Positions 15,932 through 23,386 of a DNA stretch of 64,000 bases are shown here, piece after piece. Source of the stretch: Hymenobacter properus (GTDB lineage Bacteria > Bacteroidota > Bacteroidia > Cytophagales > Hymenobacteraceae); NCBI RefSeq assembly GCF_015694735.1, contig NZ_JADQDP010000003.1, positions 930,001 to 994,000 of the forward strand. Reading direction: 5' to 3'. A program made the translations under genes and the position numbers. Below the pieces are notes generated by a model, which saw only the letters and a list, made by a program, of their open reading frames with translations, did not search any database and was not told where the DNA came from. How positions within the stretch are numbered: position 1 is the first letter of the stretch; every line of letters begins with the position of its first letter.

Positions 15932-17434
15932 ATTAATTAAAGTCGAAACGATTTTGGCCGACAGCAGGCAGAGCGGAATGCCGCCGCCGGGATGCACCGA
16001 GCCGCCGCAAAAGTACAGCCCCTCCAGCCGCCCCGAAAAATTGGGGTGGCGCAGGAAAGCCGCCAGCGCGTTATTGGAGGAGCTGCCGTAAAGCGCGCCC
16101 CCGAACGACGACGTATCGGCGGCAATGCCCGGCGGCGTCCACACTTTTTCGGCGGCGATGAGTGGCGCCACGTCGGTTCCCAGCGCCTGGTTCAGCTTAC
16201 GGAGCACGGCGGCGCGGGTTTTTTGGGTGAGGGCGGCCCAGTCCTGACCCTGGTCGTGGGGCACGTTCACCATCACAAACCAGTTTTCGTGGCCGGGTGG
16301 GGCGTCGGTGGGCGTTTTTTTGGAGGTGATGTTCACGTACACCGTCACGTCGTCGGCCACCGTTTTCTGCTGGAAAATGGCGTCGAATTCTGCCTTGTAA
16401 TCGGTCGAGAAGAAGATGTTGTGCACGTCCAGCTCGGGAAACGCGCGGCTGATGCCCCAGTAAAAAATCAGGGCCGAGGAGGAGCGGGGCTGGCTAAGGG
16501 TGCGTTCCGGCGCGGGCTGGCCGGGCAGCAGGCGCCGGTAGGTGGGCACCACGTCCATGTTGCTCACCACCCGGCCAAAGTCGTACACGTCGTGCGCCGT
16601 GCGCAGGCCAGTCACGCGCTTTTCGGCCACAATGATTTCCTCCACCGCCTCGTTGTAGCGAAACTTCACCCCAAACTCCTCCGCCAGCCGCACCAGGCTT
16701 TCGGCAATGGCATAGATGCCGCCCTCCGGGTAAAAAGCCCCAATGCCGTGCTCCAGGTGCGGAATCATGCTCAGCGTGGCGGGCGCCTGGTAGGGGTCGG
16801 AGCCGTTATAGGTGGCGTAGCGGTCGAAGAGCTGCACGAGGCGCGGGTCCTGGCCAAACGCCTGCTCGTGGCGCTGGTGCATGGTGCCCAGCAGGCCCAA
16901 CTGCGGCAGGGCGGCCACGGCTTTCAGCGTTTCGGGGCTGAGGTAGGTGCCGGCTTTGTGCAGTGATTTGTGCAGGAAGGTGCCCGCCGTGGCGTCGTAG
17001 GCCCGGCCCGCGCGCTGCAGAAACCGGGTGACTTCTGTGGCCGGAGTGCCCAACTTGGCCTGTACCTCGGCGGCAAATTGCGCAGCATCGGCCCAGGCGT
17101 GAAGGCGGGTGCCGTCGGCAAAAAAGTAATGGGTGATGGGGTCAAGCCGCTCGTAGCGGAAGTACTCGGCCGGGTTGCGGCCCGCCAGCCGGAAAATGTC
17201 GTCCACCAGCTGCGGCAGGGTGAAGAGCGACGGACCCGCATCGAAGCGGTAACCACCCGGCAGCGTGAATTGGTGCATCTTGCCCCCAAACGTGGGCCCG
17301 GCTTCAAACACCGTGACCGGGTGCCCGGCCACCGCCAGCCGCGCCGCCGCCGCAATGCCGGCAATGCCCGCGCCAATGACGGCCACGGGCTGCTTGGGCG
17401 CAGAAGGTTTGTTTTTGCGAAACACTGCGGGCAT
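15923..17434 (-). CDS. crtD: Phytoene-desaturase family FAD enzyme, CrtD-type 3',4'-desaturase
   Basis: The 503-residue FAD oxidoreductase has an N-terminal dinucleotide motif VAVIGAGIAGIAAAARLA and the family segments GPTFGGKMHQF, YRFDAGPSLFTLPQLVDDIF and, near the C-terminus, GLYFCGGSVHPGGGIPLCLLS. The FDAGPSLFTLP form and the linkage to cruF favour a 1-hydroxycarotenoid 3,4-desaturase over a CrtI phytoene desaturase, but CrtI cannot be ruled out by eye. The start is ATG at 17434 (MPAVFRKNKPSAPKQ); an ATG 13 codons upstream is less likely. It is transcribed with cruF and diverges from a small membrane-protein gene. Confidence 0.88.
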   Translation of the reverse strand: MPAVFRKNKPSAPKQPVAVIGAGIAGIAAAARLAVAGHPVTVFEAGPTFGGKMHQFTLPGGYRFDAGPSLFTLPQLVDDIFRLAGRNPAEYFRYERLDPITHYFFADGTRLHAWADAAQFAAEVQAKLGTPATEVTRFLQRAGRAYDATAGTFLHKSLHKAGTYLSPETLKAVAALPQLGLLGTMHQRHEQAFGQDPRLVQLFDRYATYNGSDPYQAPATLSMIPHLEHGIGAFYPEGGIYAIAESLVRLAEEFGVKFRYNEAVEEIIVAEKRVTGLRTAHDVYDFGRVVSNMDVVPTYRRLLPGQPAPERTLSQPRSSSALIFYWGISRAFPELDVHNIFFSTDYKAEFDAIFQQKTVADDVTVYVNITSKKTPTDAPPGHENWFVMVNVPHDQGQDWAALTQKTRAAVLRKLNQALGTDVAPLIAAEKVWTPPGIAADTSSFGGALYGSSSNNALAAFLRHPNFSGRLEGLYFCGGSVHPGGGIPLCLLSAKIVSTLINEG

Positions 17435-17539
17435 AACGCGCAACTGGTGGGCAGATGTTTTGAAGCCGTGCAAAATAGCGCACTGCGCAAAGCAAGGACG
17501 AGCCTTGTAATGCCCGGCAAGAACGCGCGATACAAGTCA

Positions 17540-17782
17540 ATGAAACGACTTTTCATTTCAACTCTCCGCGCCATGCCCGCCAAAACTGCCTTCTCGCTGC
17601 GGCCTGTGTTCTGGCTGCTGTTTTATTTCGGCCTGCTGCCCTGGGCCGGCACTCGCTGCCTGGACTGGCTAAGCCGGCCTTCTGACTGGTTGCTGGGTTG
17701 CGGCCTGCTAGGCTTGCTGCTATTAGCCGCCGGTGTCGTTCTTTCGCTGCGCCAAGCCAGCCGCGCGCTCTGGCGCTACTGA
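17540..17782 (+). CDS. Small two-helix membrane protein, hypothetical
   Basis: An 80-residue protein (69 if ATG 17573 is used). It has two hydrophobic helices (SLRPVFWLLFYFGLLPWAG and WLLGCGLLGLLLLAAGVVLSL) and a basic end (RQASRALWRY). It sits between crtD (divergent) and an SPFH gene 38 bases downstream in the same direction. I do not recognise a family. The helix pattern and the tight spacing to the next gene support a real gene. Confidence 0.55.
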   Translation: MKRLFISTLRAMPAKTAFSLRPVFWLLFYFGLLPWAGTRCLDWLSRPSDWLLGCGLLGLLLLAAGVVLSLRQASRALWRY

Positions 17783-17820
17783 ATTTACCTTACTTACACC
17801 TTTTACCTGCAATAACCTAA

Positions 17821-18717
17821 ATGGCCGATTATCAATTTACTCCCGGGCGAAACTGGCTGAAACCGTTGCTGTTCCTGGGACTTTTCCTGCTGGTTCTCGT
17901 GGGCGGCTGCAGCCTGATTAAAGTGGAGCGCATAGACGCGGGCAACGTGGGTATCAAGGTCAATTTGGCCGGGGCGAGCCGCGGCGTCGACGACATCACC
18001 TACACCACGGGCTGGGTGTTCTACAGCCCGCTGAGCACGGCAGTGCACGAGTTTCCCATTTACACCCAGCACAAAGAGTACGAGGAATTTGAGGTGCAAA
18101 GCAAGGACGGCTCCAGCTTTGGCGTAGCACCCAGCCTCAACTACTACATCCAGTCCGACAAGGTAGACGACATTTTCCGGCAGTACCGCCGGCCGCTGCC
18201 CGCCATCGAAGACGGCTTCCTCAAAACCGACGTGTACGAGGCCTACCGCGTGGCCACCAACCGCTACACCGCCGACAGCCTCATCAGCAACCGCGGCACC
18301 TACGAGGCCCAGGTGAAGGCCAACCTCGTGGGCCAGCTACAGGCGCTGGGCTTTATCGTGCAGCAAATTACCACCAAGCTGGAACCGCCCGCCAGCCTCA
18401 AAGCCGCCATCGACGCCAAAAACACCGCCGTGCAGACCGGCCTGCAAACCGAAAACCGCATCCGCCAGGCCGAAGCCCAGGCCCGTATCAATATTGCCGA
18501 GGCCGAGGGCCGCGCCAAAGCCATCCGCATCGCCGCCGATGCCCAGGCCTACGCCAACGAAAAGCAGCAACAGTCGCTCACGCCATTACTGGTGCAAATG
18601 CGCTGGATTGAAGCCTGGGAAAAAGGCGGCAGCAATGTGCCCACCTATACCTCCGGCGCCGGTGGCAGCCAGTTTTTGCTGCAAATGCCCGCGCCGGGCG
18701 CGGCGGGGAATAAGTAG
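17821..18717 (+). CDS. SPFH/prohibitin family membrane protein
   Basis: The 298-residue protein has one N-terminal membrane helix (about 13-32, LKPLLFLGLFLLVLVGGCSL) followed by an SPFH/band-7 domain (IDAGNVGIKVNLAG, VQSKDGSSFGVAPSLNYYI) and a long helical region (about 195-260, QTENRIRQAEAQARINIAEA, GRAKAIRIAADAQAYANEKQ) typical of prohibitin oligomers. Family members form ring assemblies that organise membrane proteases or microdomains. VGGC could be read as a lipobox, but a signal anchor fits the family better. It is probably co-transcribed with the small membrane protein upstream. Confidence 0.9.
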   Translation: MADYQFTPGRNWLKPLLFLGLFLLVLVGGCSLIKVERIDAGNVGIKVNLAGASRGVDDITYTTGWVFYSPLSTAVHEFPIYTQHKEYEEFEVQSKDGSSFGVAPSLNYYIQSDKVDDIFRQYRRPLPAIEDGFLKTDVYEAYRVATNRYTADSLISNRGTYEAQVKANLVGQLQALGFIVQQITTKLEPPASLKAAIDAKNTAVQTGLQTENRIRQAEAQARINIAEAEGRAKAIRIAADAQAYANEKQQQSLTPLLVQMRWIEAWEKGGSNVPTYTSGAGGSQFLLQMPAPGAAGNK

Positions 18718-18743
18718 CGGGAAAACCTATTGAATAAACTGCC

Positions 18744-18833
18744 CGCCTGTCATCCTGAGCGCAGCGAAGGGCCTTCTCACGTCAGAATTTTCTAGCGTGA
18801 GAAGGCCCTTCGCTGCGCTCAGGATGACAGGCG
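18744..18833. repeat. Palindromic intergenic element, copy 4 (most perfect)
   Basis: Arms of 38 bases (18744-18781, beginning CGCCTGTCATCCTGAGCG; 18796-18833) are exactly complementary around a 14-base loop. Six T residues follow at 18834-18839, so on the plus strand it has the form of an intrinsic terminator. It lies between convergent genes ending at 18717 and 18852. Confidence 0.92.
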
Positions 18834-18851
18834 TTTTTTGTTTAATACTCC

Positions 18852-20051
18852 TTACTCCACCGCCAGCACAAGCCCTTTTAGGTAGGCGCCTTCCGGGTGG
18901 AACAAACTTACCGGATGGTCGGCTGGCTGGGTGAGGCGGTGCAGGATGCGCGCCGGCCGCCCCGCTTCGATGGCCGCTGCCAGCACCGCGCCCTCGAACA
19001 ATTCGGGGCTTACCACCTGCGAACAGCTGAACGTGAACAGCAGCCCGCCCGGGGCCAGGTGCGCAATGCCGGCCGCGTTCAGGCGCTTGTAGCCCATGAG
19101 GGCGGCGTGGCGGGCGCCCATGTGCTTGGCAAAGGCGGGCGGGTCGAGCACCAGCAGGTCGTACTCGGCCGAGTGGTTTTTCAGAAAGCCGAGCACGTCA
19201 TCGGCGTAGGCGGCGTGGCGGTCGGCGTGGTGCGAAAGCTCGGCGTTGCGCTCGGTGAGGGCAATGGCTTTCTTGCTGCTGTCCACGGAGTGCACCAGTT
19301 CGGCACCAGCCTCCAGGGCATACACCGAGAAGCCGCCGGTGTAGCAGAAAGTGTTCAGCACGCGCCGGCCGGGCGAGTAGCGGGCCAGCAGGTCGCGGTT
19401 GTCGCGCTGGTCGATGAAGAAGCCGGTTTTCTGGCCGGTTTCCCAGTCCACGGCGAAGCGGTGGCCGTTTTCCTGCACCACGTGCTCGGTGCCGTTGCTC
19501 TCGCCGAAGAGGTAGCCGTTCTTGGCGTCGGGCGCGGCATTGCCGGGAATGGTTTCAGCGCTCTTGTCGTAAATGGCGCGCAGCCGGTCGCCAAACACCA
19601 CGCGCAGGGCCGCCGCAATGTCGGGCCGGGCGCGGTACATGCCGATGCTGTGGGCCTGCACCACGGCCACGTCGCCGTACACGTCGATGATAAGGCCGGG
19701 CAGGCCGTCGCCCTCGGCGTGCACGAGGCGGAACACGTTGGTGTCGGCCGTGCCGGTCAGGCCCAGGCGCTGACGCAGGCGATAGGCGTTGCCCAGCTTT
19801 TCTTCCCAATAGGCTGCCGTGGGCAGGGTAGCATTAGTGCCAAAATCGAGCATGCGCACGGCAATGGAGCCGCCGCCCGAGAAGTGGCCTACGCCCAGTA
19901 GTTCGCCGCTGGGGGTTTCCACGCGCACGGGGTCGCCCTCGCGTGGGTCGCCGTGCACGCGGGCAATGGCGCCCGAAAACACCCAAGGGTGGCGGCGGCG
20001 CAGGCTGTGGTCTTTTCCGTTTTTGAGGACGATAGTGGCGGGATTCAGCAT
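18852..20051 (-). CDS. Class I rRNA cytosine-C5 methyltransferase, RlmI type
   Basis: The 399-residue protein has an N-terminal PUA-like RNA-binding domain (residues 1-75, IVLKNGKDHSLRRRHPWVFSGA) and a C-terminal Rossmann methyltransferase (VLNTFCYTGGFSVYALEAGAE binds SAM; LLVLDPPAFAKHM is the catalytic loop; TFSCSQVVSPELF carries the cysteine). RlmI enzymes methylate a 23S rRNA cytosine; the exact site is inferred. The start at 20051 is only seven bases after a strong -7 element, so the mRNA is probably leaderless. Confidence 0.9.
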   Translation of the reverse strand: MLNPATIVLKNGKDHSLRRRHPWVFSGAIARVHGDPREGDPVRVETPSGELLGVGHFSGGGSIAVRMLDFGTNATLPTAAYWEEKLGNAYRLRQRLGLTGTADTNVFRLVHAEGDGLPGLIIDVYGDVAVVQAHSIGMYRARPDIAAALRVVFGDRLRAIYDKSAETIPGNAAPDAKNGYLFGESNGTEHVVQENGHRFAVDWETGQKTGFFIDQRDNRDLLARYSPGRRVLNTFCYTGGFSVYALEAGAELVHSVDSSKKAIALTERNAELSHHADRHAAYADDVLGFLKNHSAEYDLLVLDPPAFAKHMGARHAALMGYKRLNAAGIAHLAPGGLLFTFSCSQVVSPELFEGAVLAAAIEAGRPARILHRLTQPADHPVSLFHPEGAYLKGLVLAVE

Positions 20052-20058
20052 AATACTG

Positions 20059-20066
20059 CAAAGGTA
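20059..20066 (-). promoter_or_regulatory. -7 element of the RlmI-type gene
   Basis: Minus-strand TACCTTTG is an exact consensus match. It ends seven bases before the ATG at 20051, implying a leaderless transcript. It lies back-to-back with the GNAT promoter at 20082. Confidence 0.65.
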
Positions 20067-20081
20067 CGGCCCGCTGTGTGC

Positions 20082-20089
20082 GAACTTTG
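20082..20089 (+). promoter_or_regulatory. Candidate -7 element of the GNAT gene
   Basis: GAACTTTG matches TAnnTTTG at all but the first base, 42 bases before the ATG at 20132. It forms a divergent pair with the -7 element at 20059-20066. Confidence 0.4.
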
Positions 20090-20131
20090 CAGCTACTTAT
20101 CCGCTGTCCGCTATTTCCCCAATCCCACCCA

Positions 20132-20602
20132 ATGCCCACCGGCGTTTCCATTATTGATTTTGAGCCCGCGCACCGGGCCGCCTTCGAAGCCCTCAATGCC
20201 GAACTGGACTACGAATGGATTACCCGCTACTTCTACATTGAAGGCGCCGACCGCCAGCCGGTTGACAACCCGCAGCAATACATTGTGGAGCGCGGCGGCC
20301 ACATCCTGATGGCCGTGTGCGACGACGAAATCGTGGGCACCTGCGCCTTGGTAAAGGAACACGACAATGTGTATGAGCTGGCCCGGCTGGCCGTGGCACC
20401 CGCAGCGCAGCGCCGCGGCATCGGCTGGGCGCTGGGACAAGCCATGCTGGGCAAAGCCCGCCAACTGGGCGCACGCCGCGTCGAGGTACTCACCATTTCA
20501 ACCCTGCTCCCGGCCCTGAAGCTCTACGACAAGCTCGGCTTCCGCGCCGCCTCGCTCATGCCCGAGCAGCCTGGCGACGTGCGCATGGTGCTGGATTTGT
20601 AA
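20132..20602 (+). CDS. GNAT family N-acetyltransferase
   Basis: The 156-residue protein has the acetyl-CoA binding motif A region (YELARLAVAPAAQRRGIGWALGQAML, the R/Q-x-x-G-x-G/A signature as RRGIGWA) and a following KARQLGARRVEVLT strand-helix. The C-terminal LKLYDKLGFRAAS is typical of the fold. It transfers an acetyl group from acetyl-CoA to an unknown amine. The start MPTGVSIIDFEPAH is chosen; the frame continues 18 codons upstream into the promoter region. The gene ends four bases before a periodic inverted element. Confidence 0.88.
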   Translation: MPTGVSIIDFEPAHRAAFEALNAELDYEWITRYFYIEGADRQPVDNPQQYIVERGGHILMAVCDDEIVGTCALVKEHDNVYELARLAVAPAAQRRGIGWALGQAMLGKARQLGARRVEVLTISTLLPALKLYDKLGFRAASLMPEQPGDVRMVLDL

Positions 20603-20606
20603 TTAA

Positions 20607-20706
20607 AGTAGTAAGACGTGAGTAATAAGTAGCAAGACAGCGTATGGCATGGAATGAGGCTGACGTATAGCATCTTATTGCTTGTTACTTAAGTCTTGCT
20701 ACTCAT
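20607..20706. repeat. Heptad inverted-arm element 1 (35+30+35 bp)
   Basis: The left arm 20607-20641 is five 7-base words all starting AG (first AGTAGTA, fourth AGTAGCA). The right arm 20672-20706 is five heptads of the same word type on the opposite strand (e.g. AGTAGCA, AGTAACA). The spacer is exactly 30 bases. The right arm contains the stop codon of the SRPBCC gene at 20703-20705. It lies between convergent genes. Confidence 0.75.
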
Positions 20707-21143
20707 CGAAACCACCTCCGGTAAATAGGCCGACGCCAGGCAAACTGCGCCCACATGGCCGGGTACAGCAGCCGGTCGAGCCAGGGCGAGGCGGTGCGGT
20801 ACTCCAGCGCATCCACGATGATGCAAGAGCCGCCGGGCCCCGGCTGTAACAGGTGGCGGTGGCGCCAGTAGCGTAACGGCGGCGGCACAATCTGGCCTTC
20901 GTCGATGAAGAAATGCGTGCCGTCAGGCAGCACACCGTCGTCCACAATCAGCGAGGTCCAACGTAGCTTCTTCACCACCGTGTTCAGTTCAATCTCCACC
21001 TCATCACCGGTGCGGCAGCCGTCGAACCGCAGCACGCGCATGGTGGGAAACGGCGGCGCCAGCGCCTCAAACAGTGCGCGCGTAAAGCCGGCCATTACCT
21101 GAGCCGGGGACTTGGGCACGGTGGTTCGGAGGGTGAGAAGCAT
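20703..21143 (-). CDS. SRPBCC-fold protein (polyketide cyclase/START-like)
   Basis: The 146-residue protein shows the SRPBCC pattern: an initial strand (MLLTLRTTVPKSPAQVMAGF) and helix, antiparallel strands (DEVEIELNTVVKKLRWTSLI, THFFIDEGQIVPPPLRYWRH, SCIIVDALEYRTA) and a long C-terminal helix region ending WRRPIYRRWFR. The family binds small hydrophobic ligands; no enzyme role is evident. The stop lies inside a heptad element, and a second element separates it from the OmpA-family gene. Confidence 0.75.
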   Translation of the reverse strand: MLLTLRTTVPKSPAQVMAGFTRALFEALAPPFPTMRVLRFDGCRTGDEVEIELNTVVKKLRWTSLIVDDGVLPDGTHFFIDEGQIVPPPLRYWRHRHLLQPGPGGSCIIVDALEYRTASPWLDRLLYPAMWAQFAWRRPIYRRWFR

Positions 21144-21145
21144 GG

Positions 21146-21245
21146 TTTTGGTTGTTTGTTGCAGGTTGTCCGTTGTCAGGATTCAGAAGCCAAGCGACCC
21201 AGAATTGTTACTGACAACAGACAACTAACAACTAGCAACAAACAA
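21146..21245. repeat. Heptad inverted-arm element 2 (35+30+35 bp)
   Basis: The right arm 21211-21245 is five heptads all ending CAA: CTGACAA, CAGACAA, CTAACAA and two more. The left arm 21146-21180 is five heptads of the complementary type (TGTTTGT, TGTCCGT, TGTCAGG among them). The spacer is exactly 30 bases, as in the neighbouring element at 20607, though the words are unrelated. It fills the gap between the SRPBCC start and the OmpA-family stop. Confidence 0.8.
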
Positions 21246-21248
21246 ACC

Positions 21249-23228
21249 CTATATCCCCGTCACCCGAAACTCTACCCGCCGGTTGAGCTTGCGCGTGATT
21301 TCCTGAGCGTTGCTGGCCGCCGGTTTGGCCCCGCCAAAGCCGATGCCGGTGATGCGCGTTTCGACCACGCCGTGGGCCACGAGGTAGGCTTTCACGGCCG
21401 CTACCCGCGCTTCGCTGAGGGCTACGTTTTTGGCAGGCTCGCCCACGTTGTCGGTGTGGCCGCGCACCTCAATGGTGAGGCGCGGGTTTTCAGTCATCAG
21501 CTCCACCAGCTGGTTGAGGGCGCGGGCCGAGCCGGGCAGCAGCACGGCCTGGCCCTGCTCAAACTGCACGTTGGCCAGCGGCAGGGTGGTGCCCACAGCC
21601 AGGGGCCGCAGCAAAATGTCGTGCACCGTGGGGCCGGCGCCCACCGTCCAGCTGCTGTCGGCCTCAATGAACCCGGCCAGCTGCGCCCGGTAGAAATAGG
21701 GTTTGCCAGGCACGGCCGCACCATAGGAGAAACTGCCGTCGGTAGAAAGTGGCACCACGGCCGAAGCCGTTTCGCGGCCAATGCGCAGCTCGGCGGCCGT
21801 CAGCGGCTGGTAAGTGGCGGCGTTTAGCACGCGCCCGCGCCACGGCACGGTGGCCGCGGGCAGCGGCAGGGCCGACCGGTACGTCACCCGAAACAGGTTG
21901 CAGCCAGCCAAATCCGTATAAGTGCCCCGGCGCACGTAGCTGGCCTTGCGCTGGGCCAGATTCACTTTGTAAAGGCCGTGCGGGCCGGCCAGAAACAGGC
22001 GCCGCCGGCCCGCTTCGTCGTTCTGAAACAGCACGTCGCTGTAGCCGCCGCGCTTGGGCAGGCCGGTGATGGGCAAGAGCTCGGGGGCCACGCGCTGGGT
22101 TTTCACATCCACGCGCACCAGCGAGCCGTCGGTGCTATACACCATGTACACGGTGTTGGCATCGTCGAGACAGAAGTTGCCATGGGTGCCGGCGCCGTCG
22201 AAGGCAATGTCGGGGTAGTAGGTGGCCTGGCGTGTGGGGTCTTTGCTCCAGACCATTGTCACGGTGCCGCCGTCGCCAGGGCTCACTTTCACCAATTTAT
22301 CGGCGTCGGAGGTGAGGAAGTACAGGTCGCCACGCTCGTCCGTCGCCGCCGAAATCCAGATGTTGTTGATGCCCTGGGCCGGCAGCTGCCAAGTGGTGTA
22401 GGCCCCGCGCCGGGTGGCGGGGTCGTAACGGTACACGGGCTCGGGCTGGTTGGTGGGCGCTTTCGTCACCGAATACAGGCAATTGTCGAAGCCCTTGGCC
22501 AGGGCGTAGGACTGAAAGGGCAACGCATTCCGGTGCACCACGGCGCCGTCCGACAGGTCGTCGGTCGAAAACTCGTGTATCGTGCGGCAGTCGTCTTCCC
22601 ACTGGCCGGTGCGGTGGCTCATGGCCGCAATGCCGTACATCTTGCCGTCGCACACCTGGTCGGCGTAGCGGCGGCTGGTGATGGACTTATCGGTAAAGGC
22701 AAATGAGTCAAGCAGCTGTTGGCCTTCGGGTAGGGTGCGAGCATCCTGATTGGTGGCCGCCCGGTATTCTACCACAAACTCGTAGCCCACACGCCACAGG
22801 CGGCGGCCCGCCACGTGCAGGCGGCCGGCCTGGCCCGGACCAGGGGCGTAGCTGTAATCGTAGCGCACTTCTTCGTAGCGCCCGTAGTTTTTCTGGTCCA
22901 GCCGAATGACCTGGGCCTGGGGCAGGCGGCGGATGCTCTGCCACAGCGTGTCTTGGGTGCTGGGACCGGTGAGCGGCCGGTCCTTTATGGCATCGGGCAG
23001 GGCGCGGGCCGTCACCGTCACCACGGCCGGCACGGGCTGCCCGGTGGCCGGCGCGTAGAAGGCTGCGTCGGCAATTCCGGCGCTGAACCGGAGTTGCCAA
23101 GTCTGCGGGTAAGTCAGCGTGAAGCGGCCCTCAGCATCGGTGTAGGTGGCGGTGGGCACGGTCGTTTCCGGCTGCGCGCGCAGCCAATACGGAAACATAA
23201 CCAGCACCAGCGCCCAAAAGGCCTTCAT
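21249..23228 (-). CDS. OmpA-family outer-membrane protein with beta-propeller-like middle region
   Basis: The 659-residue protein has a signal peptide (MKAFWALVLVMFPYWLRAQ). Residues ~25-180 resemble a PsbP/Mog1-like segment (TYTDAEGRFTLTYPQTWQLRF). Residues ~190-440 have propeller-like repeats (DLYFLTSDADKLVKVSPGDG, TVYMVYSTDGSLVRVDVK). A carboxypeptidase-regulatory-like beta domain (WRGRVLNAATYQPLTAAELR) comes next. The C-terminal OmpA domain (from about 545, NVQFEQGQAVLLPGSARALN; VRGHTDNVGEP; RRVEFRVTGI) binds peptidoglycan. It is therefore a cell-wall-anchored outer-membrane protein of unknown ligand. The start is set by the signal peptide; the frame extends 20 codons upstream. Confidence 0.85.
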   Translation of the reverse strand: MKAFWALVLVMFPYWLRAQPETTVPTATYTDAEGRFTLTYPQTWQLRFSAGIADAAFYAPATGQPVPAVVTVTARALPDAIKDRPLTGPSTQDTLWQSIRRLPQAQVIRLDQKNYGRYEEVRYDYSYAPGPGQAGRLHVAGRRLWRVGYEFVVEYRAATNQDARTLPEGQQLLDSFAFTDKSITSRRYADQVCDGKMYGIAAMSHRTGQWEDDCRTIHEFSTDDLSDGAVVHRNALPFQSYALAKGFDNCLYSVTKAPTNQPEPVYRYDPATRRGAYTTWQLPAQGINNIWISAATDERGDLYFLTSDADKLVKVSPGDGGTVTMVWSKDPTRQATYYPDIAFDGAGTHGNFCLDDANTVYMVYSTDGSLVRVDVKTQRVAPELLPITGLPKRGGYSDVLFQNDEAGRRRLFLAGPHGLYKVNLAQRKASYVRRGTYTDLAGCNLFRVTYRSALPLPAATVPWRGRVLNAATYQPLTAAELRIGRETASAVVPLSTDGSFSYGAAVPGKPYFYRAQLAGFIEADSSWTVGAGPTVHDILLRPLAVGTTLPLANVQFEQGQAVLLPGSARALNQLVELMTENPRLTIEVRGHTDNVGEPAKNVALSEARVAAVKAYLVAHGVVETRITGIGFGGAKPAASNAQEITRKLNRRVEFRVTGI

Positions 23229-23386
23229 AAGCACAGCTCTGACGTCGACAACCCGTCGGGGGAGGCCAAAAAATCCTTGTTTTAGCAAAGAAACGCCCTT
23301 CTTTTTGAAAAATTGAGCGCAGGCGATGCAGTCAACCCCCGAACCGGCCGTTGCCAGGTGTTTGCCGGCCCAGAACCCTGTGCGGC

